From assembly GCA_036702855.1 (NCBI GenBank), contig DATNQF010000227.1, positions 1 through 20,475 on the forward strand: DNA of 20,475 nucleotides. Reading direction: 5' to 3'. A model generated the notes under the pieces. The model saw only the letters and a program-made list of their open reading frames with translations, did not search any database and was not told the DNA's origin. Positions 7,090 to 14,758 of the stretch are shown one piece after another. Numbering within the stretch: the first letter of the stretch is position 1; each line of letters begins with the position of its first letter. A program made the position numbers and the translations under genes. This DNA is from JACVSF01 sp036702855 (GTDB lineage: Bacteria > Cyanobacteriota > Cyanobacteriia > Phormidesmidales > Phormidesmidaceae).

Positions 7090-7326
7090 TTGGTTTTGAA
7101 GATGGCATTCCTTTCATTGGGAGCGTTAGAAAACTGCCCAATATGCTCTCTGGCACAAGCTGAAATAGAGGATGAATCAACTTAAAATAAAGTACACACT
7201 TGTCAATTACACAGTTTCCCTGCTGGTCAGGATTAAAGTCCTACTTAAGAGGGAGGCCATTCGGTGAAGTCTCCATAGAGTTTTGCCTAGAAGTGGCCCT
7301 AACCTTTATAAGCAGCAGGTAAACTC

Positions 7327-7350
7327 ATGACAGCCTACCTATTGCTGTGA
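7327..7350 (+). CDS. Seven-codon leader ORF overlapping the phosphohexomutase start
   Basis: ATG at 7327 (AGG seven bases upstream) reads M-T-A-Y-L-L-L and stops at TGA 7348-7350. The stop overlaps the GTG start at 7347 as GTGA, the arrangement expected for translational coupling. If the downstream gene really starts at ATG 7365, the overlap is coincidental. Confidence 0.3.
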   Translation: MTAYLLL

Positions 7351-8834
7351 TTTCCAGAACTGCCATGACTGCCGTCTCTGCTCCCATTCCGGCTACCCCA
7401 AAATCAATTAAATTTGGCACCGATGGTTGGCGGGGTATTATCGCCGCTGACTTTACTTTTGAACGTGTTGCCTTGGTTGCTGGCATTTCTGCTCATATAC
7501 TCCACAAGTGCTTTGGTGAGGAGACGCAAAGTAAGACAGTGATCGTAGGGTACGATCGCCGCTTCCTTTCCCCTGATTTTGCACGTACAGCAGCCGAAGC
7601 AATTGTGCAGGCAGGATTTGATGTTAAGCTCTCTCAGGTTTTTGCTCCGACTCCCGCCTTTAGCTATGCTGCTAAGTCTCAGGGGGCACTTGGGGCAATC
7701 GTGATTACTGCCAGCCATAACCCTGCTGCGTATTCCGGCTTAAAAATTAAGGGGGCCTTTGGTGGCTCTGTTGCTCCAGAGGTGACTCAACAAGTAGAGG
7801 CTTTGTTGACGCAACCCCCTGGTCCTCTTGGGCAACCCGGTACTTTGGAGATGTTTGACCCTTGGCCTGCTTATCGAGATGCGCTGAGAGCTGAAGTCAA
7901 CATTGAGGCCATTCAATCTGCGATCGCAGATGGCAAAGTCACTGTTTTCGCAGATGTAATGCATGGTGCTGCCTCTGGGGGACTAGAGCAGCTTTTGGGG
8001 CAAGGCATGGTGCATGAGCTGAACAGCAGCGCTGATCCGCTGTTTGGTGGCGGTGCTCCTGAACCTCTGCCTAAGTATTTAGGCGAGTTGCTGAAAACAG
8101 TTGGGGCATATCAACCTTCAGCAGCTGATGGGCTAAAGGTGGGTCTTGTCTTTGATGGCGATAGCGATCGCATTGCTGCTGTCGACGGCCAAGGCAACTT
8201 CTTGAGTTCTCAAATTCTCATTCCAGTCCTGATTGAGCACCTGAAATCCCGTCGAGGGTACACAGGCGAGGTGGTCAAAACAATTAGTGGGTCGAACCTG
8301 ATTCCGGCAGTTGCAAAGCTGTACGATCTGCCGCTCCACGAAACGGCCATCGGCTACAAATACATTGCCGATCGAATGCAGGATGCCAAAGTCTTGTTAG
8401 GTGGAGAAGAGTCGGGTGGCATTGGCTACGGACATCATATTCCCGAGCGAGATGCCCTGCTGTCGGCCCTCTACGTACTAGAAGCCGTAGTGATGGCAGG
8501 CCAAGATCTCAGCGATCTTTATGCAGGATTACAGGCCAAGACGGGTTTCTCCTCCGAATACGATCGCATTGATCTGCCTCTGCCTAGCATGGAAATACGG
8601 GCAAAACTTCAAGAGCAGTTAGAAACTCAGCCCCCGCAGGAAGTTGCGGGTAAGGCGGTGACTAACTCCCTCGCTATCGACGGTTACAAATTTACCCTGG
8701 CTGATGGGAGCTGGCTGCTAATTCGCTTTAGCGGCACTGAGCCTATCTTGCGCCTTTACAGTGAGGCTAAAGACCTAGATGAGGTACACAAAAACCTAGG
8801 TTGGGCAAAAGACTGGGCTACCGCAATCCAGTAA
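7347..8834 (+). CDS. Phosphoglucomutase/phosphomannomutase family enzyme
   Basis: A 495-residue alpha-D-phosphohexomutase, which interconverts sugar 1- and 6-phosphates through a phosphoserine intermediate in the cytosol. All four active-site loops are present: T-A-S123-H-N-P (the phosphorylated serine), D270-G-D272-S-D274-R (Mg2+ binding), G-E-E-S-G-G (353-358, sugar recognition) and R460-F-S-G-T-E-P (phosphate binding). Which sugar is preferred cannot be read from these motifs, so I give no symbol. Glucose phosphate would connect it to glycogen and sucrose metabolism, mannose phosphate to polysaccharide precursors. The start is uncertain: GTG at 7347 overlaps a leader ORF stop, while ATG at 7365 removes six residues; neither has a strong ribosome site. 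The gene ends at a bidirectional terminator shared with the convergent phosphoketolase gene. Confidence 0.93.
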   Translation: MISRTAMTAVSAPIPATPKSIKFGTDGWRGIIAADFTFERVALVAGISAHILHKCFGEETQSKTVIVGYDRRFLSPDFARTAAEAIVQAGFDVKLSQVFAPTPAFSYAAKSQGALGAIVITASHNPAAYSGLKIKGAFGGSVAPEVTQQVEALLTQPPGPLGQPGTLEMFDPWPAYRDALRAEVNIEAIQSAIADGKVTVFADVMHGAASGGLEQLLGQGMVHELNSSADPLFGGGAPEPLPKYLGELLKTVGAYQPSAADGLKVGLVFDGDSDRIAAVDGQGNFLSSQILIPVLIEHLKSRRGYTGEVVKTISGSNLIPAVAKLYDLPLHETAIGYKYIADRMQDAKVLLGGEESGGIGYGHHIPERDALLSALYVLEAVVMAGQDLSDLYAGLQAKTGFSSEYDRIDLPLPSMEIRAKLQEQLETQPPQEVAGKAVTNSLAIDGYKFTLADGSWLLIRFSGTEPILRLYSEAKDLDEVHKNLGWAKDWATAIQ

Positions 8835-8854
8835 TTAAATTCATCTCCTATCCG

Positions 8855-8890
8855 TAGAAAAGCGGGATGCGATCGCATCCCGCTTTTCTA
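8855..8890. terminator. Perfect 36-bp palindromic bidirectional terminator centred on HIP1
   Basis: Bases 8855-8890 equal their own reverse complement. The arms start TAGAAAAGCGGGAT and the centre is GCGATCGC (8869-8876). With CTTTTCTA at each 3' side it is terminator-like in both directions. It lies between the convergent phosphohexomutase and phosphoketolase genes. Confidence 0.8.
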
Positions 8891-8936
8891 GTTTGCTCTA
8901 ACTAGCTGAAAGCGCTGACATCACATCCCGCTGACG

Positions 8937-11351
8937 TTAGCATTGCTTACCTTCGTAAGGCCACTTCCAGTTCGTGATTTCATCTTTGTCCCGACCGTGC
9001 TCAAAAGCATAGTTGAGACACTCGATGATCTTGTTCTTCATCTGCTCTTTGACATGACCTGCAGCGGCACCTAGTTTAGGCACCCGATCAATCACATCGA
9101 TCACTAAGTTAAATCGATCAACTTGGTTGTGAATCGCCAGTTCTAATGGCGTGTTGATGTTACCTTCCTCCTTGTAGCCCCGAACGTGAATGCGCTCTTG
9201 GTTCGTGCGACGGTAAGTCAGCTTGTGGATCAGCCAAGGATACCCGTGGAAGTTGAAAATCACAGGCTTGTCCGCTGTAAATAGACTGTTGAAGTCTCGA
9301 TCCGACAGTCCATGGGGATGCTCTGTTTCAGACATCAACCGGAACAGATCGACAACGTTGACAAAACGCACCTTCAGGTAAGGGAACGCCTCTCGCAAAA
9401 TGGCAGTAGCCGCTAGTGACTCCATCGTAGGAATATCCCCAGCACAGGCCATCACGACATCAGGTGCATCTGGTTCGCTACCACAATCATCATTGCTAGC
9501 CCAATCCCAGATGCCAATGCCCTTGGTGCAGTGGATGATGGCTTGATCCATCGTGAGGAACTGGATGTGCTCCTGCTTGTCGGACACGATGACGTTGATG
9601 TAGTCGGTGCTCTTAAAGCAGTGATCGGCTACGGACAGTAGGCAGTTTGCATCAGGCGGTAGGTAAATCCGCACCACGTCTTTGTTTTTGTTGGTCACCA
9701 GATCCAAAAAGCCAGGATCCTGGTGGCTAAAGCCGTTGTGATCTTGCCGCCAAACAACCGAAGACAGCAGGATATTCAGTGAAGGCACAGGTGCTCGCCA
9801 AGGCACGTGGTGTTTAGAAATGTCCAGCCACTTGGCATGCTGGTTAAACATGGAGTCGATGACGTGGGCAAACGCCTCATAGGTGTGGAAAATGCCGTGG
9901 CGGCCCGTGAGCAAATAGCCTTCTAACCAGCCTTCCAGGGTCTGCTCACTCAGCATCTCCATCACACGGCCATCTTGCGCCAGCTCACTGCCGTCCATAT
10001 CTTCTGGGTAGAAGTCGGCCATCCAGGCTTTCTTGCTGACTTCGTAAATCGGATGGAGGCGGTTGGAAGCCGTTTCATCTGGGCCAAACACCCGGAAGTT
10101 GTTCATGTTGTTGCGCATGATGTCGCGCAAGAAGTAGCCTAAAACCATTGTATTAGCAACTTCGACCGTGCCAGGTTGCTGAATATCAATGGCATAGTCA
10201 CGGAAGTTGGGTAGCCGCAGATTTTGACGCAGTAACCCACCATTTGCGTGAAGGTTGGCCCCCATACGGCGATTTCCTTGGGGAGATAGTTCTTGCAGCT
10301 CTGGGATTAACCGGCCAGTGTCATCAAAGAGTTCTTCTGGTCGGTAGCTCCGCATCCACTGCTCTAACAACCGGACATGCTCAGGATTGCTGTGCATACC
10401 GCCCATCGGAACCTGGTGTGATCGCCAGAACCCTTCTACTTTGTGACCATCCACCTCTTGGGGGCCTGTCCACCCCTTAGGGGTGCGCAACACAATCATG
10501 GGCCAGCGTGGCCGATTGAGATTGCCATTGATTCGGGCTTCGCGCTGGATTTCCCGAATTTTAATGACACACTCTTCCATGACAGCCGCCATCTTTTGAT
10601 GCAGCTCTTCGGGATCGCTCCCTTCAACGAAGTAAGGCATGTAGCCATAGCCCTGAAAAAGCGCTTCTAGTTCTTCATGGGAAATGCGAGCCAGAATTGT
10701 GGGGTTGGCAATTTTGTAGCCATTTAGATTGAGAACAGGCAGCACCGCGCCATCACGAGCGGGATTGAGAAACTTGTTGGAGTGCCAAGAAGTTGCTAAG
10801 GCACCTGTTTCTGCCTCACCATCGCCCACTACACAGGTAACAATTAAGTCTGGGTTATCAAAGGCTGCACCAAAGGCGTGGGAGACGCTGTAGCCCAACT
10901 CACCCCCTTCGTGGATTGATCCAGGAGTTTCGGGGGTAACGTGGCTACCAATGTGGCCAGGGAAAGAGAACTGCTTGAAGAATTTTTTCAGACCTTCCTC
11001 ATCCTGGCTCTTATCTGGGTAAACCTCCGAATAAGTCCCTTCCAGGTAGACCGGACCCAAGACACCGGGGGCACCATGACCTGGCCCCGCAATGAAGATC
11101 ATGTCTAGGTCGTATTTCTTGATCAGTCGATTGCAGTGGATGTAGGTAAAACTCAGGGCAGGAGAGGAACCCCAGTGCCCCAACAACCGATATTTGATGT
11201 GCTCAGACGTTAAGGATTGTTTGAGCAGGGGGTTATCTTTCAAATAAATCATGCCAGCAGCCAGATAATTGCAGGCTCGCCAATAGGCATGAATTTTGTA
11301 CAGTTCGTCGTCTGAGAGCGGTCTGGCTTGTTGGTGTGTTGCTACAACCAT
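8937..11351 (-). CDS. xfp: Phosphoketolase (xylulose-5-phosphate/fructose-6-phosphate)
   Basis: An 804-residue thiamine-diphosphate enzyme of the cytosol that splits xylulose 5-phosphate, and often fructose 6-phosphate, with inorganic phosphate. The products are acetyl phosphate plus glyceraldehyde 3-phosphate or erythrose 4-phosphate. Both family signatures are present: E-G-G-E-L-G-Y-S-x-S-H-A (148-159) and G-D-G-E-A-E-T-G-x-L-A-T-S-W-H-S-N-K (176-193). G-P-G-H-G-A-P-G (89-96) and the C-terminal-half motif H-N-G-F-S-H-Q-D-P-G-F are also seen. The length is normal for the family. I start at ATG 11351 (M-V-V-A-T); a TTG at 11417 would add 22 unconserved residues and has no ribosome site. In cyanobacteria the enzyme gives a route from Calvin-cycle sugars to acetyl units that avoids pyruvate decarboxylation. 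The gene is monocistronic. Confidence 0.97.
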   Translation of the reverse strand: MVVATHQQARPLSDDELYKIHAYWRACNYLAAGMIYLKDNPLLKQSLTSEHIKYRLLGHWGSSPALSFTYIHCNRLIKKYDLDMIFIAGPGHGAPGVLGPVYLEGTYSEVYPDKSQDEEGLKKFFKQFSFPGHIGSHVTPETPGSIHEGGELGYSVSHAFGAAFDNPDLIVTCVVGDGEAETGALATSWHSNKFLNPARDGAVLPVLNLNGYKIANPTILARISHEELEALFQGYGYMPYFVEGSDPEELHQKMAAVMEECVIKIREIQREARINGNLNRPRWPMIVLRTPKGWTGPQEVDGHKVEGFWRSHQVPMGGMHSNPEHVRLLEQWMRSYRPEELFDDTGRLIPELQELSPQGNRRMGANLHANGGLLRQNLRLPNFRDYAIDIQQPGTVEVANTMVLGYFLRDIMRNNMNNFRVFGPDETASNRLHPIYEVSKKAWMADFYPEDMDGSELAQDGRVMEMLSEQTLEGWLEGYLLTGRHGIFHTYEAFAHVIDSMFNQHAKWLDISKHHVPWRAPVPSLNILLSSVVWRQDHNGFSHQDPGFLDLVTNKNKDVVRIYLPPDANCLLSVADHCFKSTDYINVIVSDKQEHIQFLTMDQAIIHCTKGIGIWDWASNDDCGSEPDAPDVVMACAGDIPTMESLAATAILREAFPYLKVRFVNVVDLFRLMSETEHPHGLSDRDFNSLFTADKPVIFNFHGYPWLIHKLTYRRTNQERIHVRGYKEEGNINTPLELAIHNQVDRFNLVIDVIDRVPKLGAAAGHVKEQMKNKIIECLNYAFEHGRDKDEITNWKWPYEGKQC

Positions 11352-11682
11352 AATCGTTTCTGGATGAGATTGGGGCTTTACAGGATTTGATCGATGCTCG
11401 GGTAGCAGTCTAGTCAAGGACCACTCATAAAAGGATCCGCCGGATGCAGGGTTTTAGCTTGGAGCGGAAGTGCGATCGCAACTTCAACTAAGCTTTCAAC
11501 TAAGCTTGTTGAAAAATAACAGTTCATTCTTGAAGTGGAATCTAGCTGAAAAATAGCGCTACAAATTGGGGGCAGCAGAGAAGATCCTAAAAATCTTTGG
11601 CTTTGCCCCATAACCCGGAAAGCTCAGCCCTTCGGGGTTTTATAGGGTGAAGTAAATTTCTTGGCACCCAAAAACGGCCAAC
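11352..11682. other. Upstream region of phosphoketolase
   Basis: About 330 bp without a convincing gene. It holds one HIP1 site (about 11471), a 12-bp tandem repeat (11483-11506) and an imperfect hairpin at 11612-11639, whose outer arms AACCC/GGGTT are followed by TTTT on the plus strand. The phosphoketolase promoter must lie here on the minus strand; I see no clear consensus. Confidence 0.4.
11483..11513. repeat. 12-bp tandem repeat with overlapping dyad
   Basis: TTCAACTAAGCT occurs twice without a gap (11483-11494 and 11495-11506). The second copy runs into GTTGAA, so TTCAAC (11495-11500) and GTTGAA (11508-11513) form a 6-bp dyad. It lies about 130-160 bp upstream of the chosen phosphoketolase start. 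Confidence 0.6.
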
Positions 11683-11710
11683 AAAAAAGCGCCTCCTAAG
11701 AGACGCTTTT
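11683..11710 (-). terminator. Rho-independent terminator of hemB
   Basis: On the minus strand a stem of AAAAGCG/CGCTTTT, extended past one mismatch by three more pairs, closes over a 4-nt loop and runs into a T6 tract (11688-11683). It lies 37 bp beyond the hemB stop. Confidence 0.85.
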
Positions 11711-11746
11711 GCGGGGTGAACTGATTGAAGGATTAAGGGAGGCTAC

Positions 11747-12730
11747 TTAGCCGTTGATCCAGCGAGCGATATCCTTAGCGTGGTAGGTCAAGATCAGATC
11801 TGCGCCAGAACGCTTGAAGCCCAGCATGGTTTCCATCACCACCCGTTGCTCATCAATCCAACCATTTAGAGCGGCGGCTTTGACCATGGAGTACTCGCCT
11901 GACACGTTATAAGCAGCAACGGGCAGGTTCGTCGCTTCCTTGACCCGCCAAATGATGTCCATGTAGGCCAAAGCGGGCTTGACCATCAGCATATCGGCCC
12001 CCTCAGCGATGTCCAGCTCAATTTCCTTGAGGGCTTCCGTACCATTTGCTGGATCCATTTGATAGGTACGGCGATCCCCAAATTGGGGCGCAGAATCAGC
12101 TGCATCTCGGAATGGCCCATAGTAGGCCGAGGCATACTTGGCAGCGTAGGAGAGAATGGGGAGCATTTCATAGCCATTCTCATCGAGAGCTGAGCGGATG
12201 GCCTGAACAAAGCCATCCATCATGCCAGACGGAGCAATGATGTCGGCACCCGCTTTGGCTTGAGCAACTGCTGTTTTCTTCAGCAACTCCAGAGTAGGAT
12301 CGTTCAACACCCGACCTGTTAAGTCGCCGACCTCTAGGTAGCCACAGTGCCCGTGAGAGGTGTACTCACACAGACAGGTATCCACGACAACAATCAAGTC
12401 TGGAACGGCTTCTTTAACTGCCGTGGTTGCCTTTTGCACAATGCCACAATCGTGCCAGGCTCCTGTGGCGTCAATGTCCTTATCTTCGGGAATGCCGAAC
12501 AGGATAATTGCTGGAATGCCGAGGTTATAGACCTCTTTGGCTTCTTCAACAATCTTGTCAATCGAAAGTTGATACACCCCTGGCATGGATTTGACTTCCT
12601 TGGCAAACCCTTCCCCTGGCACGGCAAAGAGGGGGTAGATCAGGTCGGCAGTGGTGACCGCATTTTCCTGAACCATGCGGCGAAGTTGGGGATGACTGCG
12701 AAGCCGACGAGGGCGATGGGTTGGGAACAT
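11747..12730 (-). CDS. hemB: Porphobilinogen synthase (delta-aminolevulinic acid dehydratase)
   Basis: A 327-residue cytosolic enzyme that condenses two 5-aminolevulinate molecules to porphobilinogen, an early step in making heme, chlorophyll and bilins. The two catalytic lysines are K198 (in S-Y-A-A-K-Y-A-S) and the Schiff-base K251 (in M-V-K-P-A-L-A-Y). A zinc-type site is indicated by C119-L-C121 and C129 in D-T-C-L-C-E-Y-T-S-H-G-H-C-G. This is the cysteine-rich, zinc-using form rather than the aspartate-rich, magnesium-using form. Length and motif order are normal. The ATG at 12730 has no strong ribosome site, but the N-terminus P-x-x-R-x-R-R-L-R matches the family. It is the only gene of its pathway in the window and ends at a clear terminator. 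Confidence 0.97.
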   Translation of the reverse strand: MFPTHRPRRLRSHPQLRRMVQENAVTTADLIYPLFAVPGEGFAKEVKSMPGVYQLSIDKIVEEAKEVYNLGIPAIILFGIPEDKDIDATGAWHDCGIVQKATTAVKEAVPDLIVVVDTCLCEYTSHGHCGYLEVGDLTGRVLNDPTLELLKKTAVAQAKAGADIIAPSGMMDGFVQAIRSALDENGYEMLPILSYAAKYASAYYGPFRDAADSAPQFGDRRTYQMDPANGTEALKEIELDIAEGADMLMVKPALAYMDIIWRVKEATNLPVAAYNVSGEYSMVKAAALNGWIDEQRVVMETMLGFKRSGADLILTYHAKDIARWING

Positions 12731-13256
12731 AAGGACTACAGCACCAGGCTAGATCAAGAGTATGAAGGGAAAATTGAATGGGGCTGTCTCCAAATCAGAC
12801 ATCCCGTAGGGCAGCAATTCACACGATCTTTAGAATTGTTTCCAAGTCTAAAGCCTTGACCGGGGCACTGGACAAGCTGGCTGTAACGTTCTGTAACCCT
12901 GGCGACAACCCCCAAAGGACTGTTAAAAAGCGGGTCGTACTCAAAGTCCATGCACTTTCCCCCCTGCCAGCTCTGAGGTAGCCCAACAGGATTCTAAATT
13001 TGGAACCATAGATAAATTGGCCTCTAATGTGCTCAAACTGAATGCTAGCCCCGCACTCAGGCTTCATTCCGCAAGCAGGCTTCATGGTTTCCTACACCCT
13101 GGCCTTACACGTCGAGGAGAGTTCTCCGCCTGGGCAAAAAAATTGGGCAAAAAATAATTTCAGAAATTTTGAACAATGTGCGCGTTATGTATGCTAAGGT
13201 TATTAACCGTGCCTGGGAAATGAAACAGGCGCGCTGAACGAGTCAAATCAAGATAC
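12731..13256. other. Intergenic region between hemB and tRNA-Lys
   Basis: About 525 bp with no supported gene; the open frames here are short and have no known motifs. It contains phased CTGTAAC repeats (12881 and 12891), two nearby CAGGCTTCAT copies around 13055-13085, and two GGGCAAAAAA copies around 13133-13157 just before the tRNA promoter. The hemB promoter must also be here on the minus strand. Confidence 0.45.
13169..13195 (+). promoter_or_regulatory. Candidate promoter of tRNA-Lys
   Basis: TTGAAC at 13169-13174 and TATGCT at 13190-13195 form a sigma-70-like pair with a 15-bp spacer, which is slightly short. They lie about 60 bp upstream of the mature tRNA. Consensus matching by eye only. 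Confidence 0.35.
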
Positions 13257-13328
13257 GGGTCGCTAGCTCAGCGGTAGAGCACTCGGCTTTTAACCGATTG
13301 GTCCTGGGTTCGAATCCCAGGCGACCCA
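13257..13328 (+). tRNA. tRNA-Lys, anticodon TTT
   Basis: A 72-nt cloverleaf. Acceptor stem GGGTCGC/GCGACCC with discriminator A13328; D arm GCTC...GAGC; anticodon loop CTTTTAA gives anticodon TTT; T arm CTGGG/CCCAG with loop TTCGAAT. The first anticodon-stem pair is a C-T mismatch, which I recall from other cyanobacterial tRNA-Lys genes. CCA is not encoded; a T5 run follows immediately. Confidence 0.96.
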
Positions 13329-13425
13329 TTTTTCAAAAACATATACTGTGCTTTCTTAGCAGACGGAATATGCTTTTTCCTATGCATGTAGGCAGAGAGC
13401 CTGGTATTCTTTTAGATAGCTTTAG

Positions 13426-13495
13426 CTTGTCAAAATATTTCGTTATATACCGCGTTCTACCTTAGAATTGATAGGTAAGGCTACCTATTGACAAG
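13426..13495. promoter_or_regulatory. Dyads in the aldolase upstream region
   Basis: CTTGTCAA (13426-13433) and TTGACAAG (13488-13495) are perfect inverted copies 54 bp apart. The right copy abuts a second dyad, ATAGGTA-AGGC-TACCTAT (13471-13488). Both lie 40-110 bp upstream of the fba start and could be operator sites. TTGACA at 13488 also matches a -35 box, but no good -10 follows it. Confidence 0.45.
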
Positions 13496-13536
13496 TCTTA
13501 ACTGCCTGAAGGCGAGAACACACTAGGAGGATATCT

Positions 13537-14619
13537 ATGGCGCTAGTTCCTATGCGGCTGATGCTGGATCATGCGGCTGAGAACGGTTACGGCATCCCTG
13601 CTTTCAACGTCAACAACATGGAGCAGATCCAGGCAATCATGCAGGCTGCTCATGAAACTGACAGCCCTGTGATTCTGCAAGCTTCTCGCGGCGCTCGCAA
13701 ATATGCGGGTGAAAATTTCCTCCGTCACCTGATTTTGGCTGCGGTGGAAACCTATCCCCACATTCCTGTTGCTATGCACCAGGATCACGGTAACGAGCCT
13801 GCAACCTGCTACTCCGCTATCAAGAACGGCTTTACCAGCGTCATGATGGACGGATCCCTGGAAGCGGACGCCAAGACTCCTTCCAGCTATGAGTACAACG
13901 TCGCTGTCACCAAAGAAGTGGTGAAAGTGGCTCATGCGCTTGGCGTGAGTGTTGAAGGCGAATTGGGTTGCCTCGGCTCCCTTGAAACCGGGATGGGCGA
14001 AGCTGAAGACGGCCACGGGTTTGAAGGTGCGCTGTCTCACGATCAACTGTTAACCGACCCCGATCAGGCTGTTGATTTCGTGCTTGCGACTCAGGTAGAT
14101 GCTCTGGCAGTAGCTATCGGCACCAGCCACGGCGCTTACAAATTCACCCGTAAGCCCACTGGCGAAATTTTGGCTATCAGCCGCATCGAAGAAATTCACA
14201 ACCGCCTGCCCAACACCCACCTGGTGATGCACGGTTCTTCCTCTGTCCCCGAAGACCTAATCGCTCTGATCAACCAGTACGGCGGCACCATTCCCGAAAC
14301 CTACGGCGTACCCGTTGAGGAAATTCAGAAGGGTATCAAGAGCGGTGTTCGTAAAGTGAACATCGACACCGACAACCGTCTGGCTATCACGGCTGCTGTC
14401 CGGGAAGCACTGGCTGGCAACACCAAGGAATTTGACCCCCGTCACTTCCTGAAGCCTTCCATCAAGTACATGCAGAAAGTGTGTGCAGACCGTTACCAAG
14501 AGTTCTGGGCTGCTGGCAATGCTAGCAAGATCAAGCAAGAGTCTTGCGAAGTGTACGCAGTTAAGTACAGCAAGGGCGAACTCGATGCTACCGCTGCTAA
14601 GGCTCCTGCGGCTGTCTAA
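13537..14619 (+). CDS. fba: Fructose-bisphosphate aldolase, class II
   Basis: A 360-residue zinc-dependent aldolase joining dihydroxyacetone phosphate to glyceraldehyde 3-phosphate, and often to erythrose 4-phosphate in the Calvin cycle. It acts in the cytosol in carbon fixation and glycolysis. Visible signatures: Q-D-H84-G (zinc), the G-F-T-S-V-M-M-D-G-S segment (98-107), G-T-S-H198-G (zinc), M-H232-G-S-S-S (zinc and phosphate binding) and V-N-I-D-T-D (274-279). The length is that of the longer class II form typical of cyanobacteria and chemolithoautotrophs. The ATG at 13537 follows AGGAGG with six-base spacing. Codon use is strongly biased (AAC, GGC, CGT, CTG), as in highly expressed genes. 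It is monocistronic, with a strong terminator. Confidence 0.97.
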   Translation: MALVPMRLMLDHAAENGYGIPAFNVNNMEQIQAIMQAAHETDSPVILQASRGARKYAGENFLRHLILAAVETYPHIPVAMHQDHGNEPATCYSAIKNGFTSVMMDGSLEADAKTPSSYEYNVAVTKEVVKVAHALGVSVEGELGCLGSLETGMGEAEDGHGFEGALSHDQLLTDPDQAVDFVLATQVDALAVAIGTSHGAYKFTRKPTGEILAISRIEEIHNRLPNTHLVMHGSSSVPEDLIALINQYGGTIPETYGVPVEEIQKGIKSGVRKVNIDTDNRLAITAAVREALAGNTKEFDPRHFLKPSIKYMQKVCADRYQEFWAAGNASKIKQESCEVYAVKYSKGELDATAAKAPAAV

Positions 14620-14670
14620 GACACCTTCTATGCATTAATCAGGTGAATTAAATCTTTTCCTGATGTATTT

Positions 14671-14703
14671 AGCGGAGACTTAACTTAAGTCTCCGCTTTT
14701 TTT
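14671..14703 (+). terminator. Rho-independent terminator of fba
   Basis: A perfect 12-bp stem (14671-14682 with 14686-14697) around the loop ACT is followed by T6 (14698-14703). It lies 51 bp after the fba stop. Confidence 0.95.
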
Positions 14704-14711
14704 ATGCTCTT

Positions 14712-14731
14712 TTGTTCGAACCTGCGAACAA
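14712..14731. repeat. Short inverted repeat, possible 3' hairpin of the dehydrogenase gene
   Basis: TTGTTCG (14712-14718) and CGAACAA (14725-14731) form a 7-bp stem with a 6-nt loop. It lies about 30 bp past the minus-strand dehydrogenase stop and could end that transcript, though no T-run follows on the minus strand. Confidence 0.4.
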
Positions 14732-14758
14732 CCAAGGCTTTCGGAGCCATCCTATGAA

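Larger units (their letters stand above)
6846..7326. other. Long leader region between the STAS and phosphohexomutase genes
   Basis: About 480 bp with no large gene. It contains the overlapping hairpins at 6890-6933, a 23-codon frame with a good ribosome site at 7018-7089, and a long stretch leading to the small leader ORF at 7327. The phosphohexomutase promoter is probably here, but I could not fix a -35/-10 pair. Confidence 0.5.

Noticed and set aside
11414..11611. 65-codon minus-strand frame before phosphoketolase
   Set aside because: Composition and lack of motifs suggest non-coding upstream sequence.
12347..12859. 170-codon plus-strand frame over the hemB 5' half
   Set aside because: Antisense shadow of hemB with no motifs.
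13543..14046. 167-codon minus-strand frame inside fba
   Set aside because: Antisense to a certain gene with strongly biased codons, which leaves the opposite strand open; no domain seen.
14712..14731. GGTTCGAA-like segment resembling a tRNA T-arm
   Set aside because: No cloverleaf, acceptor stem or anticodon arm can be built around it; it is better read as a small hairpin.
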